From positions 11,599,001 through 11,663,000 of the forward strand of contig NC_135254.1 of assembly GCF_964204865.1 (NCBI RefSeq): 64,000 nt of DNA, read 5' to 3'. Shown piece by piece: positions 33,546-45,930 of the stretch. Under the pieces are notes generated by a model, which made no database searches, was not told the DNA's origin, and saw only the letters and a program-made list of their open reading frames with translations. How positions within the stretch are numbered: position 1 is the stretch's first letter; every line of letters begins with the position of its first letter. The translations under genes were made by a program, and so were the position numbers. This DNA comes from Styela clava. Lineage: Eukaryota > Chordata > Ascidiacea > Stolidobranchia > Styelidae.

Positions 33546-34565
33546 CTGTACGCGAGCATCCGTTGTCTGATGTGAACCGTTTTTCGAAAACCAGGTCGGA
33601 CCTGTCAGCCATTTTTTCATTCCCCGACTGCGGTCGGAGATCTGAGTGTAACGAATATTGCACTCAAAGCGAACATATTTCGGGTCACCCATGCGTTCAA
33701 AACTTTGAATACTCCCGACTGCGTTAGGAACTTCTTCCGAGGATCCCATCGCGTCTGGAGGGCCTGGTGTGGTCTTCTTGACAGTGTTGAATTCCACTAG
33801 TGGATTCTCTATGCACTTTGAGCCCTTTGCTCATTAAATCAAGTTCAATGATATCGCGGCCTGGATTAGTTTGTTTGTATTCCACTTTTTCCCAACAACT
33901 TGCCTCCACAAACTCACGATCGGAGATGGGCTTAGGCCCACTTAGATGACATCCCGTGCCTTAGTTATTCCAATTTTAATTTGCAGTTATTGCACACTTT
34001 TTTTCCACGGGGATTACTTTAATTAGTTTGATCGTTTTCTTTTTAATCAGATAATTTATAAAACTTTCCCGAAAAAGCAGAGAATGTAGGACAGATCGTA
34101 GCACATATTTTTTGTGGTAAAAGCACCTTTTTCGTAAAACGTGCAATTTTGGAAATGGTAACAAGGTATTATTTGTTACTAAATTTCTAAGGAACATTAA
34201 AAAAAAAATTTCCAAGTAGTTCTCTACGTCTCTTATGTGCGCTACGAAACTGAAAGATAAACGGCCTCGTCTTGCGGGCTATTCGATTAGCTGCAAAATA
34301 GCTGAACAGCGGAAATACGACAAAGACCTATCCCAATTTAGGCCTTTTGTATCAAGATGTTGATATTTTTTCCATTACATCTGCACTTTTTTCAGTAGTT
34401 CTTAAAGGAGTGCAAAACAATTTCCGTTTTCGAAATTTCATAATATTCATGAATATGTCGCACAAAATTAAATGAGACCATAACGTCACTGCATTAAAAA
34501 TCATTATCCTCTTCGTCTTCGTCACTTACTTATGTGAACACGGGTTTTCTATACTTGTTCAAATC
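33546..34565. repeat. Dispersed repeat remains
   Basis: 33976-34265 is the inverted counterpart of about 26110-26300, sharing AAATATGTGCTACGATCTG / CAGATCGTAGCACATATTT words and GTAGCGCACATAA. The rest (33600-33950 and 34270-34560) has no supported gene. Part of 33600-33930 may still be retroelement 3' sequence, given its higher GC. Confidence 0.5.
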
Positions 34566-34807
34566 AAGACGAGTATGTGAACCAAAATGGCGGACACCGG
34601 AACGTAGTATGTGTATCAGGTTAGGGTTAGTCCATAATTTCAGGTACAAATACTATACGGGATTCACTTGGCTAGTTGCCAAACTAGTAATAAGACTAAA
34701 ATGAAGAATATTGTTATTAAATTATGGCTTAACCCTAATCTGGTACTGTGATACATATACTATTTTCCACAGTCCGCTATCTTAGTTCACATACTTCGGG
34801 AGTACCC
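34566..34807. mobile_element. 242-bp MITE, GAAGTATG family
   Basis: Left arm AGTATGTGAACCAAAATGGCGG and right arm CCGCTATCTTAGTTCACATACT pair imperfectly, followed on the right by TCGGGAGTACCC. The interior matches the 31506 copy (TTAGGGTTAGTCCATAATTT, GGTACAAATACTATACGGGA, AATAAGACTAAAATGAA). The outermost left bases (CTCCCGA) are lost. Confidence 0.75.
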
Positions 34808-34904
34808 AACTTGATGTGCAAGATCACATAAAATAAATCAGTAAGCTATTTCGTACGCGAGGAGTGGCAGCTATTTAAAATGTTGTCCGGATAGCTCTAT
34901 TTAT

Positions 34905-34992
34905 GCTATGTTCTTCTATTGTGTTTCCGGTTTGGAAATGGGGGTCCGCGGTTACTTCAGAGGCACAATAAAGTTTGAGAACCACTTCCCTA
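34905..34992. mobile_element. Solo right end of a hAT element
   Basis: GGGGGTCCGCGGTTACTTCA..AATAAAGTTTGAGAACCACTT reads as the right end of a hAT element (reverse complement AAGTGGTTCTCAAACTT). No left partner or target duplication was found nearby. Confidence 0.5.
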
Positions 34993-35459
34993 AGATGTGT
35001 TAAAATATAAATGCCAAAACAAGAGTAAACCAAAAATAAAAGTTTTCTCGAGTTTGATATATTTAAATATATATACGGTATATATATGTTTACTCGCTCA
35101 TTATCGTATCATTTACGGACCTACATCAATTTTTTATTAAAGAAATGAAACAGATAAATTCACTTGTTTTACCAACATAGAAAAGGAGATTTTTATATTA
35201 CATGTTACTGTCTAAATACATGTAATGTATTTAATGAGAAAATATTATGTTGTTCAAACTTCGCAATCATGTCAGCAAAACGTGACTTACTAAGTATTTT
35301 TAATTTATTTTGATAAAAATGAATTAAATAAAAACTCATTTCTGCCTCCCGGCAACCCTCAGGAGAGAATCAATAGCATCTTATCACGAACAAGAGAGCT
35401 ATGCTCAAATATATGGACACGTAGAGTCACATAATTTTGATGACGTCATAGCGAAAAAA

Positions 35460-36632
35460 AAGTAATAGCCTTCTGGAGAAAATTTTTATCTTTAACCACT
35501 AAAAATTTCAAAGCAATTGGTCCAGTATTCGAAGAGAAAAGCGACTTTTTAAAAACGTGACTTTTTAAAAGCGGTACTGAGTTAGCAGTCAGGCAGCATC
35601 TTACCTGTTCACTGTAGGCCATATACGGTAATTGATCACAGAACAGTTGTTCCCTTGCAAATTTTATGTTGTTTACACTTTAGGACAGATAATTGATCAC
35701 AGAACAATTCTTCCCTTTCAAATTTTATGTTGTTTCCAGTAGACTCTCATCAAAATAAACAAATATAGTAGGCTACAAGTGCTACAACGCTTGCATTACT
35801 GCACTGGTAGGACCGTGAAAGAATAAGTTACGGTAATTTCATTGTGGTAAGACACCGGTACCGGCACCAGTACGTACCGTACTTACGTACTGAGCTACCA
35901 GTACCGGTTAGCAGTCAGCCAGCATCTTACCTGTACACTGTAGGCCATATACGGTAATTGATCACAGAACGGTTGTTCCCTTGCAAATTTTATGTTGTTT
36001 ACACTTTAGGACAGATAATTGATCACAGAACAATTCTTCCCTTTCAAATTGTATGTTGTTTCCAGTAGACTCTCATCAAAATAAACAAATATAGTAGGCT
36101 ACAAGTGCTACAACGCTTGCATTACTGCATTACTGCACTGGTAGGACCGTGAAAGAATAAGTTACGGTAATTTCATTGTGGTAAGACACCGGCACCAGTA
36201 CCAGTTTCGTACTTACGTACTGAGCTACCAGTACCGAACCTGTAGGTCTGATATTCCGTTCCGCATACGATAGGCTATAAAACTTGCATTGCAGCATTAG
36301 TAATACCGCGGAAGGAATAAGTCAATTTCACTGCGTTACGGTACCTACCGGTATGGCAACTTACCAGTACCGACCTACAGTAGCTGTAGTACTGAGCAAG
36401 ACAATCGATCGCGAAACCGCTTGAAATAAGTGTAAAACAGTGTTCCCATGAGTAAAAATAAATACCACGAAATTTTGTATGAAATATCATATCTCATAGG
36501 ATTCATATAAAATTTAAGAATAAACAAAAGTAATAGCCTTCTAGCGAAAAAATTAATCTTTAACCACTGAAAATTTCAAAGCGATTGGTCCAGTATTCGA
36601 AGAGAAAAGCGACTTTTTAAAAACGTGTCAAA
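35460..36632. repeat. 326-bp tandem duplication inside a flanking repeat
   Basis: GTTAGCAGTCAG.CAGCATCTTACCTG starts at 35581 and again at 35907; the 326-base unit repeats nearly exactly to about 36240. Each unit itself contains two copies of GATAATTGATCACAGAACA..TTCCCTT.CAAATT.TATGTTGTTT. CCGGTACC/CCAGTACC words close each unit. Outside, CTTTAACCACT.AAAATTTCAAAGC.ATTGGTCCAGTATTCGAAG occurs at 35494 and 36552 in the same orientation, so an older direct repeat encloses the pair. Confidence 0.85.
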
Positions 36633-36671
36633 GAACAAGAACAAGAACAAGAACAACAACAACAACAACAT
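36628..36671. repeat. AAGAAC/AAC microsatellite
   Basis: AAGAACAAGAACAAGAAC passes into (AAC)n at 36636-36670. It directly abuts the end of the enclosing direct repeat at 36552-36627. Confidence 0.8.
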
Positions 36672-38715
36672 AATATTGAAACGATCGTTATGTCCACTAC
36701 GTGTCCAATAATCTAACCATATGTATCATGAAACAAACTACTTTCACAATTAAGTTGTAGAATATCAGATCATGAGTTATTATGCAATCGAACAATTTAT
36801 TTTTTAAGTACTTACTATGTTAAGAATTACTATGCAGTAAAAATATACAATTAATGCTCCATATATATGTATTCCTCCTCCTGCTTTTTTGAAGGTATGA
36901 TCAAAAGTGTAGATATATGGCATGAATAACGCAAATTTTCGGATTTGAAAGCAAATTTTGAAGCATCTCCATTGGCTATACTCTGAAAACAACCACCTTG
37001 AATCGAAAAACAAGTGAGTTCGAAGGAACACAAATATTTTAAATTTAAAATGCTCTTACAAATTTAATACATGTCCAAAGAAAAGAATATGGTAATGGTA
37101 AAATTCAAAAGTACGTATGGAGTTACAGTTCTTTTGGGTGGATGGGAAACCCCAGATTCCGCACAAGATTATTTATGCTAAATTCTCGGAGGAGTTATCA
37201 GCATGACTATACAATGTCAGCATAAATATAGTCATTTTTGTATCTTATATTTATTACGTTGCGGTTGGTCTAAACTCTAACAGGCTCACACAAAGCCTTT
37301 TCGTCATGTTAATGTGGTATAAACCTAAGGTATAAGACAATTTAAAAAATTTTGAGCCCTTCGAAGTCCAATTCATACGTTGAAGTTGCGAGAAAAGTCA
37401 TTATTAACTGGAAAAAAACCTACTTTATTTTAAAACAACATTTTAAAAACAACCTTGCGATTGTAATTTGGCAGTCAACTGACAAAAATAGAATCGATTT
37501 TGCCTCTGGACTGTTTATGATAAAAAACGTTATAAATAGATCTCAAGTATTCAGACTATTATCAAATTTATTAATCTTTACGTCACTCAAGATATTTGAG
37601 TTAATGAAAAAATGTAATAAAAATAATGAAAAAATAAATGAAGAAAATGTAACAACAATATGGTCTGTGTAACTTATATAAAGACGATGAATTTAAGTAC
37701 ATTCAATCAACACGTCTTTTGACAAAGTCGAGTCAGGCTAATAGCAGAGAAAATAAAATAAAGCCCGTTTGGTTCATACATTTGAATATTACCGTGCCCA
37801 AGGTCAAATCCGGGATAAAAGATCCTAGTTTATTATTGCTAATTTAAACTACAAAATCAGTGTAAAGTTGTCAGATAAATTTCGGCCGAATCAAAACGCA
37901 AATAAAAATTATTGTTTTGTTGCATATTTTTTCAAAGTTGTGATGAGACATAAATTGGTGAACACACATCTAATTATATATATTGACAGAATTTGTGTTT
38001 ATTTATTATGTAGAAAATTTACGCTTATCCATTAGTTCACGTGAACATTATTTAGAGAATACAGTAAGGATGTTCAAGATTTATATTCTGAGTGTGGAAA
38101 ACAATTCACCAACACACAAAAAGTGCTACAAGGTGATTCTGCAATATTCAAAAAATACCCTTGGATTGTAATTATTTTTATATATTTGTTGCTGTTTTCT
38201 TTATTATGCTTTTCTATATATATATAATTTCCAACAGTCACAAAGAAACAACGAAGCTTTATCTGCTTAAAAGCTATAAAGAACCGAACGATTATATATT
38301 TATGCCATAAGACGTGAGATATCCGATTAAGTTGATTAGCTTCAACTCTTAACTTAACAATATTGTTGTTGTTTATATTTTCCTTCCTATTGTCATAAAT
38401 AGAATAGCTTTCCTTATTAACTACTGAACTGAATCAAGGATTCCAAGTGGTTGAAGATTGTATTTTCAACTAGAAAACTATTAATATATATTTATTTCAA
38501 AAACTTCTGTGGGCTCTATGGGATTCGTTTGTTGGGTGCTATGAAGTCATCAAAAACTGAGCATCTTGTGGCGTTTTCACGATCGCGTTAGTCGTGTAGA
38601 TTGCTGCATCGACAGTCTACTGTGACAGATTGTATACCCTTGCGGTATAACTCCGTTTTGGTTTTCGAGTCCATATATTTTTCGTATAGTTTCTTAATAT
38701 TATTTATTTATAAAG
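36672..38715. other. Region upstream of the visible protease exons
   Basis: No exon with a signal peptide or an activation site (Ile-Val-Gly-Gly type) could be found, although the protease must have one somewhere upstream. A 106-codon frame at 37352-37672 is Lys/Asn-rich and unrecognised. Transposon-like sequence at about 38500-38600 repeats that near 25964. Confidence 0.4.
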
Positions 38716-41336
38716 GTGGCAATCAATGCAACTGTACCATTTGTTAGAAACAAACATTACTGCGCTGGAGCCTTGGTGTCTACGAAGCACGTTGTTACAG
38801 CAGCCCATTGTCTTGCGTGAGTATTTACTATGGATACATTCATTGTTGGTGGAGCAATTTCCTCCATGTTGCAAAATGGCGGTGTTCAACTAGTAAGATT
38901 TTATGAAACATTATTAATATAACACTCAAGAACGCCTTATACTAAAAACATTTTGTCTAAAACCAGTCTTATCTAAAAGGTAAGTACAAATGAGCAGCGA
39001 CTATGAACGTCAGAAAATGATTATATAGCGCAGGGATCGGCAACCTTTAGAATTGAAATAGCAATTTGGAATTCTTTCCATCAACTTCAAATCTACTCGC
39101 AGCCGCAACACGTCAGTGGTTATTGAACCTTTTAGATAACCAATTATGGTGCAATAAGCTGGTTCTTACTAAAAAATCCAAATGAAATAAGAATGGTACA
39201 ATAATTCATTCTATGTCAAAGTGAAAACAACTTGTAAAATAAATAAAAAATGTTATGGCCGATTTGAATCACATTACTGCAACACATTTTTACCCTCCGC
39301 GACCTACACTGGTAACAGCTGTGTGTAATTAGTGAAGTTAATTTGGCTCATACCTCCACCTTTCATTAAATCCTCACCGCTTCTAAAAACTACTCTAACC
39401 TATTTGCTTTACGGGAGTCAGAGCTCCGAGAACAAAGCGCCCCGTGCGGCTCCAGAACCGCTGGCATAGTGGAGAACGCTGATATTCTTATGCTATAATA
39501 TATATTCACAGGAATCGCGATACTGGAAAAGCGTATCCTTTGAATTCGTTTCTGCTCAGTTTTGGACTTCTACGATTGTCGGATTCTCCAATGGCTACCA
39601 GGACGGTAAAGAATATGTATTTCTGGCCACGAAAAACAAGTTATAATATTGGCAAAGTATTCGACTATCCTCGTCATGATATAGCCGTTATTGAGGTAGG
39701 TCAATATCGATTGAAAGAATTACATTTCAATTAGGAGCCAAATAGAATTATACTCACATGTACAAATATTACTATTTGGAAAATCTAGGTGGACGAGATG
39801 ATTTCCTTTGAGCCTAGAGTTTAATAACGTCTCTCGATATAATTTTACTTACATTTTTGCAAATTGACTTTGGTTTAACTATTTTTCTTGTTGTTATTGT
39901 TGTTTGCCGTTTGCTGTATATATTTCTCCTGATATGCCTTTTCTGTATAAATTTCTTCTCGATTGTTTTTCTTTAAATTAATTCATTATATATTTTGCAA
40001 GGTTGCGTTCACTGTGAAGTTTTCCAATAATTTATGGGTTATAGTCAAAATATGTTCTACTACAACTATTGCATAGTAATAATCTTGAGAGTTATTTTTT
40101 TACAATAAACCAGTAACAGAATAATAGTTGCCGCTGCTTAGACCTAACGAGGCCCTTCGCGACTCCTGTCGAACAACTAACGCCATTAATCTATTTATAC
40201 TCTGTGCCAATTTTAGTGCATTTGTTTTTTGTGACGACAAATAAAAGATTAGCTGACTAACTAGTCCGGCAAGTAACATGAGTGGTTCAGGTTTCATATC
40301 TTCATTTATTTTAAGACACCTTAGAATCAGATTTCATTTTCTTCATACAGCTTTCGCAACCGGTGAGAATATCCTCCAATATTTATCCCATCTGTCTTCC
40401 GCACGGGGAAATCACCCCTGAAGATACAACAGGGTTAATTGCAGGCTGGGGAATAAGTAAGTATTATATTTTTATGTTTATGATTGTAATACTCATTTGC
40501 TTCTACAGTGTTAAAAACACTACCCATTCCCTGTTAGTCGATTGTTAGTAGAATCGCACAGACTTGACAAAACTAGTACTGCGCCCAACCTGCAATGCTT
40601 TTCTATCATTTATACTGAAGTTATCTTTGATGGTGTATCAGGGTATGGATGGTGCCGGAAATGTTTAGTTTCACATCACCCACATGTAATGCTCAATACC
40701 AACCTGTGTTTGCCTCCCTGTTGGTTCTTATTGAATCAAGTGTGTCGTGACTCCTATTTTTTTGAAGCGTTTCATGAACTATTTTCAGATTCTGCGAATG
40801 GAATACTCAGCCAAACTCATTTGCAAGAAGCTGCTGTTCAAAATTTGGATATTGACATTTGTCGTGTTGGTTATGCAAAGCATAAATCATTAATACGTAA
40901 GGAAGTCAGTTATGCGCAAACAAGTAATGATATATTGTGTGCGGGAAGCATTCATAAAGTAGTAAATACATGCCGGGTAAGTCTAATTCAAAGTATGAAT
41001 GAAAATTCATATTTCATATATTACCAACTAACGTGAAAATATTCACGGTTCATAATGTTACCAGACAGATCCTGTTTCTCCCAACTGTTGCTATTGTTCA
41101 ATTATTTTTATTTTTAAAATTATAATTTCCAGGGTGACAGTGGCGGACCTTTGATGTTCCAAAGATGTGAAAGCTGTAGTTGGTATTTGGGTGGAATTGT
41201 GTCTTTTGGTCATCCAGATTGCACAAAAAAAATACCCGGCGCTTACACAAAAGTTTTGTCTTACGAAAAATGGATAAGAGAAATTATCAAAGAAGCACCG
41301 GATCACTTTTATTGTTCTAAAAAGGTCGGACCGTAA
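38716..41336 (+). CDS. Chymotrypsin-fold serine protease (S1A), 5' incomplete
   Basis: Five exons: 38716-38816, 39512-39695, 40351-40456, 40789-40976 and 41133-41336. All are GT-AG with matching phases and encode about 260 residues ending at TAA 41336. The catalytic triad is complete: His in VVTAAHCL (exon 1), Asp in RHDIAVIE (exon 2) and Ser in CRGDSGGP (start of exon 5). Other family marks are HYCAGALVS, IYPICLP, GLIAGWG, DILCAGS and IPGAYTKV. Disulphide cysteines surround His and Ser as usual. The S1 pocket position six before the active Ser is Asn (NTCRGDSGG), not the Asp of trypsins or Ser of chymotrypsins, while SFGH and PGAY supply the usual glycines. The signal peptide and activation site (Ile-Val-Gly-Gly region) lie on upstream exon(s) not found. 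Probably secreted. Partner and substrate unknown. Confidence 0.93.
39031..39465. mobile_element. Decayed hAT element in protease intron 1
   Basis: CAGGGATCGGCAACCTTTAG at 39031 is a hAT-type left end. About 430 bases on, GTGCGGCTCCAGAACCGCTGG is the usual sub-terminal piece of the same kind of element (normally followed by TTGCCGACCCCTG), but the last bases are lost. It is wholly intronic. Confidence 0.6.
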
Positions 41337-42055
41337 ATTTTATCCAACCTTGAGACGGATATATTGTGAATATTATTTGTGTCTTTCTTGTGATAGTACT
41401 ATTGACAATATTTTCAAGATATGTAGAAGGAAGTCCAACATCAGCAATGCATTTTTTATGCGCATATATATATATATATATAATAGTTTGAAATTAGGTA
41501 ATTCATCGAAAACAACTACACATAGTCGATAGACCACCGCAATTCAATAGTTTAAGGCCATATTATTGCTAGCCACGTGAGGCCGCTTAGATTCAAAATT
41601 TGCAGTATGTACATATTCAACTCTACGTTTATGTATATACACAATTTTACTTATACTAGGTGCTATTTTATTCTAATCAAATTGACGCTATTGTAATAAA
41701 ATGCTTTTAAATCTAATATTAGACTGATATCCTCTTCTATGTGACACGGGCAGGTGTTGTCTTGAGCAAGTGTATTTTGTAAAAAAAAAGAGTGTGTATT
41801 GTAAAATAAGATTACGACGGGATATTCACGACACTTATGGTGAAATCTGAGTTTCAGATTGAAGGAAACTATATACGTAGAAGCAATGTGCGCAATGGCA
41901 TAGGTAATATTTATTGCCTCTCGTCCTACCAGACGACCAACCGGATCTGTTACGCACGGTGACCGTACATTTGAACCCATGTACATTTGAACCCACGTGT
42001 ATATAATTCTTTAAATAAACGATTTTATTCATTATAATTTTACTTTTGAACGTTA
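41337..42055. other. 3' flank of the protease gene
   Basis: A (TA)n microsatellite lies at 41465-41483. GGTGACCGTACATTTGAACCCATG at 41958-41981 is an end of the MITE family seen at 16679. No gene. Confidence 0.5.
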
Positions 42056-42828
42056 GAGTAAGATATTTCGACTACATTGCAAATATGTTTTTCGCTTGAT
42101 ATACGTTTGTTCGAGTAGCGTCAGATTAGATTTTTAGTTTTTATATTGGCGTAATCTAAAGACTCTCAAGACTCACGGCTTACGGGTTTTGAATAAAAAC
42201 AGCTGGTTTTGCTGATAACGGGTTACCACCATTTATTTACTTTGTCACGTTCCATAAAAAGCAAACAAACGAAAGTGAAAGATTAAAATGATTACAGTTG
42301 AAGAATTAAATAAATCTCAACGAATCTTCAAATTAATAAATTCAGTACAAAGAGTGTTCTTGCACTCACCCGTGGAGATCTCTCAAATCCATCGCATTTT
42401 TTGAATTTTGTATTTTTGGACGCCAGGTCAAAAAAAGATGTTGCGAAATGAACGAGAATGACATAGGTCTTCTTGCTTAATAATTCTTGGTATAAATCAG
42501 AGAAAAATAAACAAAAACCAGATTTGTCAGTTCCGTTTCCAAATGCCAGATTTAATTGCATTCGAGACTTTAAACTCTGCTAACTATTTTGCTACTTCGG
42601 CATTCGAACCAATATCAATTTGATCTGCGATGCAAGTCTCTTCAAAGCTACATAGCGAACCGAGAACAGCTTTCTGGCCCCAAGTGGTGCCGAGACCAGT
42701 ATGTTCCCCAGCTTTTCTCTTTAGGGGGGGGGGTTCAAAATTTAGGGGGTGGTAAATAATTTGGTATTAGAGATAAAACTAGGCTATTTGCATTCTTAAA
42801 AAAATGGTATGTATTTAAGGCTGGGGTT

Positions 42829-42850
42829 CAGGGCGCGCTTAAGCGCCCTG
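42829..42850. other. Short GC hairpin
   Basis: CAGGGCGC and GCGCCCTG are perfect complements separated by six bases, giving an 8-bp GC-rich stem. It lies in sequence found only in copy A of the segmental duplication. No function can be assigned. Confidence 0.5.
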
Positions 42851-43769
42851 AGAAAATTTTGAAAAATAGGCTCTAAGCTTGATTTTAGATACACCTAGCA
42901 TCGCAGTTTGTTATGTAATAAAATCAATAATTATAATATTTAGCTGATAGAATTCTCGGGGAATAGATAACAAGCACGGCTTTCAACCGAAAATATATAC
43001 TACTACGTTTCAACAAGTAATTTGCAACTGATAGTGACTAATGAAGTTACTTGCTCATCTGGCATTGTATGAATGGCTACTTATGGCTTGTTTTGTTAAA
43101 CATTTCTAATTTTTTTGAACATGTTTGTTTGACTTTTGTATGAATTAAATTTTGAAATACGCTCGTCAACTGATCATGATGTCGCATAATGTTGTATTCC
43201 TTCAGAACTGAAATATTTTGTAAGGAGACAAATCGCTGAAGTTTGATTCTTTTCGATAAAGAAATAAAAACGCTGTCATTCATCTAAAAAACGTCTGTTT
43301 TCAGTTCCTAGTTTTCGTTTTGTGACATCTTTAAGCTTTCTTAATATATGGCTGATATCTAAAATACTGCAGTGTGTAATCATAATACCCATACCTATAC
43401 ATAAGATACCGGAATAATTCAATTGTTACGAAATAAACGTGCCACGTATTATATACTCCTGGTTGCTTGCGATTTTTTTTATTGTTATTGTATTCTTATT
43501 TGTGCGTTTAGCATATTTAACAATACAAAATATTTGTGATTTCTAAATTTTGCAAGGCAGCGATAGACTATCAGCCATGTGTGCAGTTTGGCCTGAGATC
43601 AAATAGATAATAACATTATCCAATCCACACTTGGGCCGATCACTCAAATCGTTTTTCTTTTACCTCATTTTCGTATTTGCACTTCGAGTCCAGATTGTTG
43701 GGTCGTTTTGAAAATATGTATAATTTGAGATTGAGTAGTGCATTGAAAATTGCACTATTTCCTCTAGGC

Positions 43770-44902
43770 CAGGGGCGGCCAACCTTTCACATACCATGCG
43801 CCACGTTTTAAACATAATGTTTCAGATGCGCCGTAAATCTCTTGTATTCCCACGCCTAATGTCCGCTTCTTGTATCCACTCATTTAGAGAATTACGGAAT
43901 CACTGAATTAAACACTGAATGAATAAATTACAATGACAGCCGCATATATATAGTTAACTCAACGAAAATTGTCGTATCCACGCAAAAATTCGAGCAATTT
44001 ACGATAAACAGATTACGATTGATTACGAAACAGGGAACCATTGTGACGCCATGCTTCAAGTAAAAACTACAGCCTTCCTGAAAGTAGGAGAAAAACGCAC
44101 TCTGTCTTAGTTATGAGCATTACGCAATAAAGCTGTTTTTAACAACGAAGAGAAAAAGGTACGATTAAGAAGTAAAGTTGGGCGTAATATTATGACAACA
44201 GGCCTTTAGTATCAATATCTACTCTACTCTACTCTACTCTACCCTCGATTCTAATTGGCCTTTGCTAATCAGCTGTTTGGCCTAGCGTCGCGTGATTTTA
44301 CTCCAGGCTTCTTCGAGATTAGTACCTGCGTCACAGCAAGCGATTTTACGCTTCGCTTTTGTTGACAACGGTCATTTGAAGTTTGGATGAAAAAGGTGGT
44401 ATTTAGGGGTCATTTTCAGCATGTTGTGGGTTGATTTATAATAAATTTTTTAGACTTGGGCAATTCAACTGGTTGTTCAATGGTTATTGGGTGACATTTG
44501 GGAAGTCTGGGCAATGGAAAATCCATGTTTCAAGCTGATAAATGACGATTTTCTATTTTTCCAGAAGTTCTGAACTTTTTACTTCAGTTGGAAAAAATAG
44601 TAAATTTTACTAATTTTTGCTAAAAGTCTAGAATGAATGTCATAAATTCCGTCCAAAAGCTAACGTCGATAATCGCCTGTTGTTTCTAATTCCAACAAGC
44701 CGTAAGTGGGCGACGTGGAGTAAGGAGAATAGATTTTAGGTACAATCAAAAGTCACCATGTAAATCGCAAAAAACGGCTTGGGGTGGAGAAGCCAAGTGC
44801 AATTAACAATTTTGGCATGAAAAGGGTTAAAGATGCAATGCGCCACCTCTAATCATGCAATGCGCCACGTTTGGCGCATGCGCCATAGGTTGGCCACCCC
44901 TG
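43770..44902. mobile_element. 1133-bp hAT element with perfect target duplication
   Basis: CAGGGGCGGCCAACCTTTC at 43770 and GGTTGGCCACCCCTG ending 44902 are inverted ends; CATGCGCCACG / TGGCGCATGCGCC words lie inside each end. CTCTAGGC occurs exactly at 43762-43769 and 44903-44910, fitting nnnTAnnn. It inserted three bases into the older transposon at 43767. No transposase frame. A CTACT microsatellite (44218-44244) is inside. Confidence 0.94.
44218..44244. repeat. (CTACT)n microsatellite
   Basis: Five consecutive CTACT/CTACC units within the hAT element at 43770-44902. Confidence 0.85.
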
Positions 44903-45930
44903 CTCTAGGCTATTCCAAGTGACACTACAGGACAATTCCAGAAATTTTGCATGTTGTTGGATGCAATATATTTTCACATTTTCAGCTACATGTTTTGTTT
45001 CATTGTCCAATCAGTTGCTTTATTGAATATGTAAAAAATTGCACAAAAGTTACACCCAACACTTACTTAATAGATAAAAAAAAATATAGTAAAATATAGC
45101 GTGACACTACAGGGCGGCAAATCCACCATGTACTAACAGTACGTTGTGTTATGCTGTAAATTTTTGCGATGGTACAGTGGGAGCACATAATATTTTCTGG
45201 TGCAGTAGCTGAACTACCCCTCTATGTGTTGCTCAAGTTACTCAATGTAACAATGTAAATCCATGCTAATAATGTGCATATTGTATGTGATACTACAGGA
45301 CGTGACACCACAGAACATTTTTCCATTTCGGAATAGCGGCCTCTATCATCTCTTAAAATTCTGGTAATAAATCGTTAAATGGGTGAAGAAATGTCCTACA
45401 ACACTGCAAACATTTAAACTTTATTAACTTAAATCCAGTGCGTCAATTCCATATGAAATAACTGTACCACACGATCAAACACTTTGTGTCAGGAATCATC
45501 ACAAAATATGTCAATTATACCAAAATTTCTACATTTCAGGCCATTTTTTATAAACTATCAAAAACCTGGGTGAAATTTTATATTGTTCGATGAAATGAAT
45601 GCAGTCCAATAAATTTCCAATGTCTTTTGATATCAAAAATAAAAAACATTACTTTCACTACACTTTTTAAAAAATTTATGGAATTCAACTTTTGCTTGGA
45701 ATGGCCCCTCTAATCAATTAAAATTATCTGAGCAAACATCGGCTCATTACTAAGAATCTACTAAACATATGTAATGAATTGATATTTCCTAATTTGCAAA
45801 AATAAGAAAAGAATTAACACTCATATATCGGAAGTATAAATATTTAAGGGATGGGAAAACGAATTTGACTTTCGTTGCCGATTCGCCAAACCGTTTATGA
45901 CTGCAAGAAGCAATTCTATCAATAAAATAA

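Larger units (their letters stand above)
43767..45706. mobile_element. DNA transposon with GGCYATTCCAAG ends, interrupted by a hAT
   Basis: GGC at 43767 continues after the nested hAT as TATTCCAAGTGACACTACAGG (44911), and the right end is CTTGGAATGGCC (45706). The inverted ends are GGC(C/T)ATTCCAAG. CCTCTA flanks both sides (43761-43766 and 45707-45712), a 6-base duplication. Removing the hAT and its duplicated 8 bases leaves about 800 bp. Inside, GTGA(C/T)ACTACAGG recurs three to four times. The paralogous copy B (about 54465) has no insert. No protein remains, and I cannot name the superfamily. Confidence 0.7.

Noticed and set aside
25744-34992. One giant hAT element between CAGTGGTTCTCAAACT and AGTTTGAGAACCACTT
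   Set aside because: The flanking 8 bases do not match and the last base of the right end differs. More likely two unrelated solo ends.
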